A stretch of 19,286 nucleotides of DNA from Balneolaceae bacterium UBA1514 (GTDB taxonomy: Bacteria; Bacteroidota; Rhodothermia; Balneolales; Balneolaceae), in the NCBI GenBank assembly GCA_002323515.1, contig DCQQ01000003.1:1-19286 (forward strand), written 5' to 3'. The notes below the pieces were generated by a model. It was not told the DNA's origin, did not search any database, and was given only the letters and a program-made list of their open reading frames with translations. This document shows positions 15,783 to 19,286 of the stretch, one piece after another (the stretch's first letter is position 1; each line of letters begins with the position of its first letter). The position numbers and the translations under genes are program-made.

Positions 15783-15818
15783 TAAATCTTATCAGTACTT
15801 ACCAAATAAACAACTGTT

Positions 15819-16205
15819 ATGACCTATCCAATTTCTCGCTTTAGTGCAATGTCCCTAGTGTTTTTAGCTTTTGCTGTTGCATTGGGAGCCATGGGTTCTC
15901 ATATCTTAGAAAGTAAACTTTCAAGTAGTTTATTAGATACATGGGAAACCGCTGTTCAATATCAATTTTGGAATGCGCTAGGATTAATGGGTTTAAGTCT
16001 ATTAGAGCGTAGTTATCGTGTTTCCCTTGGACTAGCAATGAAATTCATAGTCAGCGGAATTGTACTCTTCTCGGGCAGTCTTTATGTCTTATGTTTGGCA
16101 CCAAATCCTTGGATCGTTTATCTCACTCCACTTGGCGGACTTTCTCTATTAATAGGATATACTGGAGCGGCTATACGACTAGTCCGTATGTCCAACGAAA
16201 ACTAA
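15819..16205 (+). CDS. DUF423 family small membrane protein
   Basis: A 128-residue inner-membrane protein with four hydrophobic segments. The family signature is clear: ALGAMGSHILESKL (residues about 21-34), TAVQYQFWNALGLMGL (about 44-59), GIVLFSGSLYVLCL (about 80-93) and TPLGGLSLLIGY (about 102-113). DUF423 (YwdK-like) proteins are widespread, and their function is unknown to me. The start is ATG at 15819, about 30 bases after a good promoter word. It converges on the histidine kinase gene with a 49-base gap in which I see no clear terminator. Confidence 0.88.
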   Translation: MTYPISRFSAMSLVFLAFAVALGAMGSHILESKLSSSLLDTWETAVQYQFWNALGLMGLSLLERSYRVSLGLAMKFIVSGIVLFSGSLYVLCLAPNPWIVYLTPLGGLSLLIGYTGAAIRLVRMSNEN

Positions 16206-16254
16206 GCATAGTTAAACTCTTTTCTGCACAATTAAGCCCTGTATTGCCACTGCA

Positions 16255-17658
16255 TCAGGTAATAATCGGTAGTTGAAAATAAAACCGACTACCTTTACCC
16301 ACCTCACTGCTTACTAGTATGTCAGTATCATGTGCTTTCAATATTCCTCGTACTACAGCAAGACCTAAGCCCGTGCCCCCTTTATCCCTTGAACGAGCTT
16401 TATCTGTTCGGTAAAAACGGTCAAAAAGCCGGTCTAGATGTTCGGAAGCAATACCAATTCCTGTATCCTCAACCGAAATTTGGACTTGAGTTTCAATCTG
16501 TTCACAAAGCACCTTTATATTACCTTCATTGGTATACTTTAAGGCGTTCATAATAAGGTTGTCCATGACCTGATCTAACTTATTTCTATCGGCATATACC
16601 GATGCATTAGTCAAGATTTTCAAGGTTAATTCTATGTTTTTTTCCTGCGCTAATGGTTCGTACGTAGTGATTATATTCTCTAGAAGAGACCCTATCTCTA
16701 CAGCCTCTTTATCTATAAAATGTTCATCCATATCGTAACGTTGCAACATTTTAATATCGTTAAATAAACGAACCACGCGTTCCACTTGATTCTGCATGGT
16801 TACCATATATTGCGCTTTTTTTTCCTTCGGTAAAGCCTCTATTTGAAGCATTTCTATAGAACCAGATATCGTATGTAATGGGTTTCTGACTTCGTGGGCA
16901 ATGTCGGCAAAAAATTGATTTTGTTTTTCGTTCAGTAATTGGAGCTGCCTATTATCCTTTTTAAACCGTTCCGCCATTTTATTGAGTGATGTGGCTAAGG
17001 TCCCGAATTCGTCGTTACGATCCATTTCAAGGGTCTCATGTGTCTGACCATCAGCAATGGTTAGTGCTGCATCATTTAGCTGTTTTATGGGCGCTGCCAT
17101 ATATTTAGAAAATATAAAGCTCACCAACATAACCGCAGCAATAGAGAATAACATACCGGCATAAATAATATGACGAATATTGTCTACCGCTTCGTAATAT
17201 TCTTCTTTATCCTTACTAATTCGTAAGTAACTTACACTAGGAAACCCATCATCTACTTTAGCAAAAGCCACTAACCTTGAATAAGTCGGATCATTCATCA
17301 CATAAATCTCTTCATTATTCCCTAGCACTGAATCCACTACTACCTCACTTAAAAATTCTCGTGAATCTACAAATACTTGTTCGGGCTGAGTATTATAGAT
17401 TGGTATACCAGTAGAATCAAATAAGGCTAAATCATAATCGAATAAAGCCGTGGTTTCTGTAATGAATGGAAAGAAATCGGTATTTTCATCCGAAGACTCT
17501 ACGGCTTGTCGAACAATCCGCATGTCGTTTTTAAATTCATCAAGCCCTGCTGCAAATAGGAAGAAACGAATGCTCAAAATAGCATAGGCGCTTATGGTGA
17601 TTATGCCGATAATCAATAATAATATGTAGGTTACTGAAAGCTTAGATTGAATATTCAT
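16255..17658 (-). CDS. Membrane sensor histidine kinase
   Basis: A 467-residue two-component sensor kinase. TM1 covers about residues 9-34, an extracytoplasmic sensing domain about 36-160, TM2 about 163-184, and a HAMP linker about 185-235 (APIKQLNDAALTIADG). The HisKA dimerisation domain carries the phospho-accepting His255 in ADIAHEVRNPL. The ATPase domain shows the N box DNLIMNALKYT, the G1 box EDTGIGI, the F box LFDRFYR and the G2 box GGTGLGLAVV. All catalytic boxes are intact. The signal is unknown; the sensing domain has no family I recognise. Its ATG overlaps the TGA of the response regulator gene by four bases (ATGA), so the pair is translationally coupled. Confidence 0.93.
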   Translation of the reverse strand: MNIQSKLSVTYILLLIIGIITISAYAILSIRFFLFAAGLDEFKNDMRIVRQAVESSDENTDFFPFITETTALFDYDLALFDSTGIPIYNTQPEQVFVDSREFLSEVVVDSVLGNNEEIYVMNDPTYSRLVAFAKVDDGFPSVSYLRISKDKEEYYEAVDNIRHIIYAGMLFSIAAVMLVSFIFSKYMAAPIKQLNDAALTIADGQTHETLEMDRNDEFGTLATSLNKMAERFKKDNRQLQLLNEKQNQFFADIAHEVRNPLHTISGSIEMLQIEALPKEKKAQYMVTMQNQVERVVRLFNDIKMLQRYDMDEHFIDKEAVEIGSLLENIITTYEPLAQEKNIELTLKILTNASVYADRNKLDQVMDNLIMNALKYTNEGNIKVLCEQIETQVQISVEDTGIGIASEHLDRLFDRFYRTDKARSRDKGGTGLGLAVVRGILKAHDTDILVSSEVGKGSRFYFQLPIIT

Positions 17659-18362
17659 GAATGTATAAACTCTCTATTGAAACCATAGCCAACACCTCTG
17701 TAGGTTTTTATTAATTTGCCTTCTTCCTTCATTTTTAACCGTAGATTTTTTATGTGCACATCTACGGTTCGATCAAAAATAAATTTCTCCTCGTCTGATA
17801 TATGCTCCAAAATTTCATGCCTGCTGTATACGACTTTAGGATGTGTAAAGAATAATTCAGCTATGATATATTCTGTATGGGTTAAATCTATTTGCTGGTC
17901 ACTTATAAACATCTGTTTTGAATCGGTATCCAAGTAAACATGATCGTACCGTAACCACTGCTTTTTTTCTGGTTGCATTCGACGGAGTTGACTCTCTACG
18001 TGCGCCTTAATCAAATGTAAGCCTGCTGGTTTTTTAATGTAGTCATCCGCACCTATTTCTAAGCCTTCAATTTCATCTTTTTCCTCATCTCTAGCTGTTA
18101 AAAAAAGAACTGGAATATCAGATAGTACCGGATGTTTTCTAATGTGTGCACAAATTTCTTTTCCATCCATGAAGGGCACCATTATATCTAAAATAGCTAA
18201 TTCAATTTCATCGGCATACGATTCTATTATAGCTAATGCCTGCTTTCCATCCTTTGCCCAGTGAACTTGAAAATGATTCAACTCTAAGTAATTGGCTAAC
18301 ATTTCGCCCGATTCTAATTCATCTTCCAGTAAAAGTAGGGTGTGTTTTATCTCCACGTTCAT
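17655..18362 (-). CDS. OmpR/PhoB-type response regulator
   Basis: A 235-residue transcription factor from ATG 18362. A GTG at 18431 extends the frame by 23 residues but lies upstream of the likely promoter word at 18416-18423, and family alignment starts at NVEIKHTLLLLEDE. The receiver domain has acidic residues Glu13/Asp14, phospho-acceptor Asp59 in ILDIMVPFMDG, Thr in FLTARD and Lys in YIKKP. The C-terminal winged-helix DNA-binding domain shows LTHTEYIIAELF and DRTVDVHIKNLRLKM with the closing YRGVGYGF. It is the first gene of a two-gene operon with the histidine kinase. Target genes are unknown; the divergent SDR gene is a candidate only by position. Confidence 0.93.
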   Translation of the reverse strand: MNVEIKHTLLLLEDELESGEMLANYLELNHFQVHWAKDGKQALAIIESYADEIELAILDIMVPFMDGKEICAHIRKHPVLSDIPVLFLTARDEEKDEIEGLEIGADDYIKKPAGLHLIKAHVESQLRRMQPEKKQWLRYDHVYLDTDSKQMFISDQQIDLTHTEYIIAELFFTHPKVVYSRHEILEHISDEEKFIFDRTVDVHIKNLRLKMKEEGKLIKTYRGVGYGFNREFIHS

Positions 18363-18415
18363 GGGGGTATATTGAAGATTAAGGTATTTAGAGGAGGCTC
18401 GATTTGACAAGTCTA

Positions 18416-18423
18416 CAAATATA
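18416..18423 (-). promoter_or_regulatory. Bacteroidota-type -7 promoter element of the two-component operon
   Basis: Read on the (-) strand this is TATATTTG, an exact TAnnTTTG match, placing transcription start near 18410 and a leader of about 50 bases before ATG 18362. No clear -33 TTTG was found. It supports ATG 18362 over the upstream GTG as the response regulator start. Confidence 0.4.
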
Positions 18424-18494
18424 TTTAGCACTATAGTTACTCTCTATAATTAACTAAATTATAAAGATAACTTTTGTAAATAACACCCAGTACT

Positions 18495-19286
18495 ATGACC
18501 GCGCATGCCACATCTAATCGACCAGTTGTTTGGATAACAGGAGCCTCTTCGGGTATAGGAAAAGCATTTGCACAGCAATATGCAAAGGAAGGCGCCCATC
18601 TTATTTTATCTTCTAGGCGGGTGGATGAATTAGAAAAGCTCAAATCTGACTTATCCAGTGATTTTAGTGGTGATATATTGGTTCTGCCATTAGACCTTTC
18701 TTCAGGGGATACATCACTACAGAAAAAAACAGAAGAAGCCTGGGCCTGGAAAAACAAAGTTGATGTCCTAGTGAATAATGGAGGCATTAGTCAGCGCTCA
18801 TTATTCCTTGAAACCGATATGCAAACTATTCGTCGACTACTAGAAGTTAACGTGTTTGGAGCTCTAGCCCTCAGCCGTTTTATTTTACCCAACATGGTTA
18901 ACCAAGGCTCTGGACATATTATCGTAACTAGCTCAGTTGCCGGGAAGTTTGGAACTAAATATCGTTCCGGTTATGCGGCAAGTAAACATGCCATCCAAGG
19001 TGCTTTCGATTCCATACGTCAAGAAATGTATGAACATAACATTGATATCACATTATTATGCCCTGGCCCTATTAAAACCGCTATAACTCAAAATTCACTC
19101 ACCGGCGATGGCCAAGCATTCGGTAAAATGGGCGACTTACATACCCATGCAATGGATGCCCATGAAATGCTATGTCGAATTTGGCCTAAGATTAAAGCAT
19201 GTAAAGAAGAAATTGTAGTATCTGGACCTAAAGAACGTCTCGCACTGTACCTCAAACGATTAGCCCCAGGAATCTTGAATCGTATT
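18495..19286 (+). CDS. Short-chain dehydrogenase/reductase, DHRS7-like (3' partial)
   Basis: The frame is open from ATG 18495 to the window edge (264 codons, no stop), so only the C-terminus is missing. Classical SDR motifs are present: the nucleotide-binding TGASSGIG (residues 15-22), NNGG (94-97; NNAG is usual, the Gly variant is common in the DHRS7-like branch), Asn119 in EVNVFG, catalytic Ser146/147 in VTSSVAG, and the YxxxK pair Tyr160 and Lys164 in GYAASK. The PGPIKT motif follows at 190-195. The protein should be an NAD(P)-dependent oxidoreductase acting on a lipid- or sterol-like alcohol or ketone; the substrate cannot be read from sequence. It is divergent from the two-component operon. 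A near-match promoter TAACTTTTG lies just upstream. Confidence 0.93.
   Translation, partial: MTAHATSNRPVVWITGASSGIGKAFAQQYAKEGAHLILSSRRVDELEKLKSDLSSDFSGDILVLPLDLSSGDTSLQKKTEEAWAWKNKVDVLVNNGGISQRSLFLETDMQTIRRLLEVNVFGALALSRFILPNMVNQGSGHIIVTSSVAGKFGTKYRSGYAASKHAIQGAFDSIRQEMYEHNIDITLLCPGPIKTAITQNSLTGDGQAFGKMGDLHTHAMDAHEMLCRIWPKIKACKEEIVVSGPKERLALYLKRLAPGILNRI

Noticed and set aside
18363..18431. N-terminal extension of the response regulator from GTG 18431
   Set aside because: The extension lies across the likely promoter word and is not part of the receiver fold; ATG 18362 gives a standard length.
18437..18787. A 116-codon (-) strand open frame
   Set aside because: It is antisense to the SDR gene, which has all its catalytic motifs and simply lacks a stop because it runs off the window.
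1..19286. Mobile element, CRISPR array, toxin-antitoxin or defence system
   Set aside because: I saw no transposase, integrase, repeat-spacer array, paired small toxin/antitoxin genes or known defence domains on either strand.

Overview
The window reads like a chromosomal segment from a marine member of the Bacteroidota/Balneolota group (Balneola- or Gracilimonas-like). This is an inference. It rests on moderate-to-low GC, several start regions carrying the Bacteroidota-type -7 promoter word TAnnTTTG, few clear Shine-Dalgarno sites, and gene families common in that group: an ABC permease fused to an M1 peptidase, Gfo/Idh/MocA with TIM-barrel sugar gene sets, SCO1/PCuAC lipoproteins and a DUF411 protein. 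No rRNA, tRNA, insertion sequence, integrase, CRISPR array or phage gene was seen.

Layout. 1-3011 (+): C-terminal part of a membrane protein that joins ABC-2-type transmembrane segments to an extracytoplasmic M1 metallopeptidase. 3025-6608 (-): a tight three-gene sugar-uptake and catabolism operon (MFS permease, Gfo/Idh/MocA oxidoreductase, sugar isomerase/epimerase). 6900-7939 (+): an unusual GroES-like protein and a short YitT membrane protein. 7940-8570: no intact gene, but it holds the frame-broken C-terminal remnant of what looks like a metallo-beta-lactamase-fold hydrolase. 8571-11360 (-): a TamA/BamA-like outer-membrane barrel protein followed by a small unknown lipoprotein. 11463-12776 (+): an M14 zinc carboxypeptidase-like lipoprotein, divergent from the barrel gene across a palindrome-rich control region.

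12870-15688 is a metal-handling neighbourhood: a CDF zinc/cation exporter broken by a nonsense codon and a frameshift, then SCO1 and PCuAC copper chaperones (+), then a convergent DUF411 metal-binding protein (-), with a terminator hairpin between the converging genes. 15819-16205 (+) is a DUF423 membrane protein. 16255-18362 (-) is an OmpR-type response regulator and its histidine kinase, overlapping by ATGA. 18495 to the window end (+) is a short-chain dehydrogenase that runs off the edge.

How they fit together: the SCO1/PCuAC pair probably delivers copper to the CuA site of a cytochrome oxidase encoded elsewhere. The (-) operon at 3025-6608 probably imports and oxidises or isomerises a sugar or sugar derivative. 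I did not find a clearly undescribed multi-gene system. The items most worth a second look are the broken CDF gene, the decayed hydrolase, the peptidase-permease fusion with altered active-site spacing, and the two adjacent palindromes at the barrel/carboxypeptidase divergent promoter.
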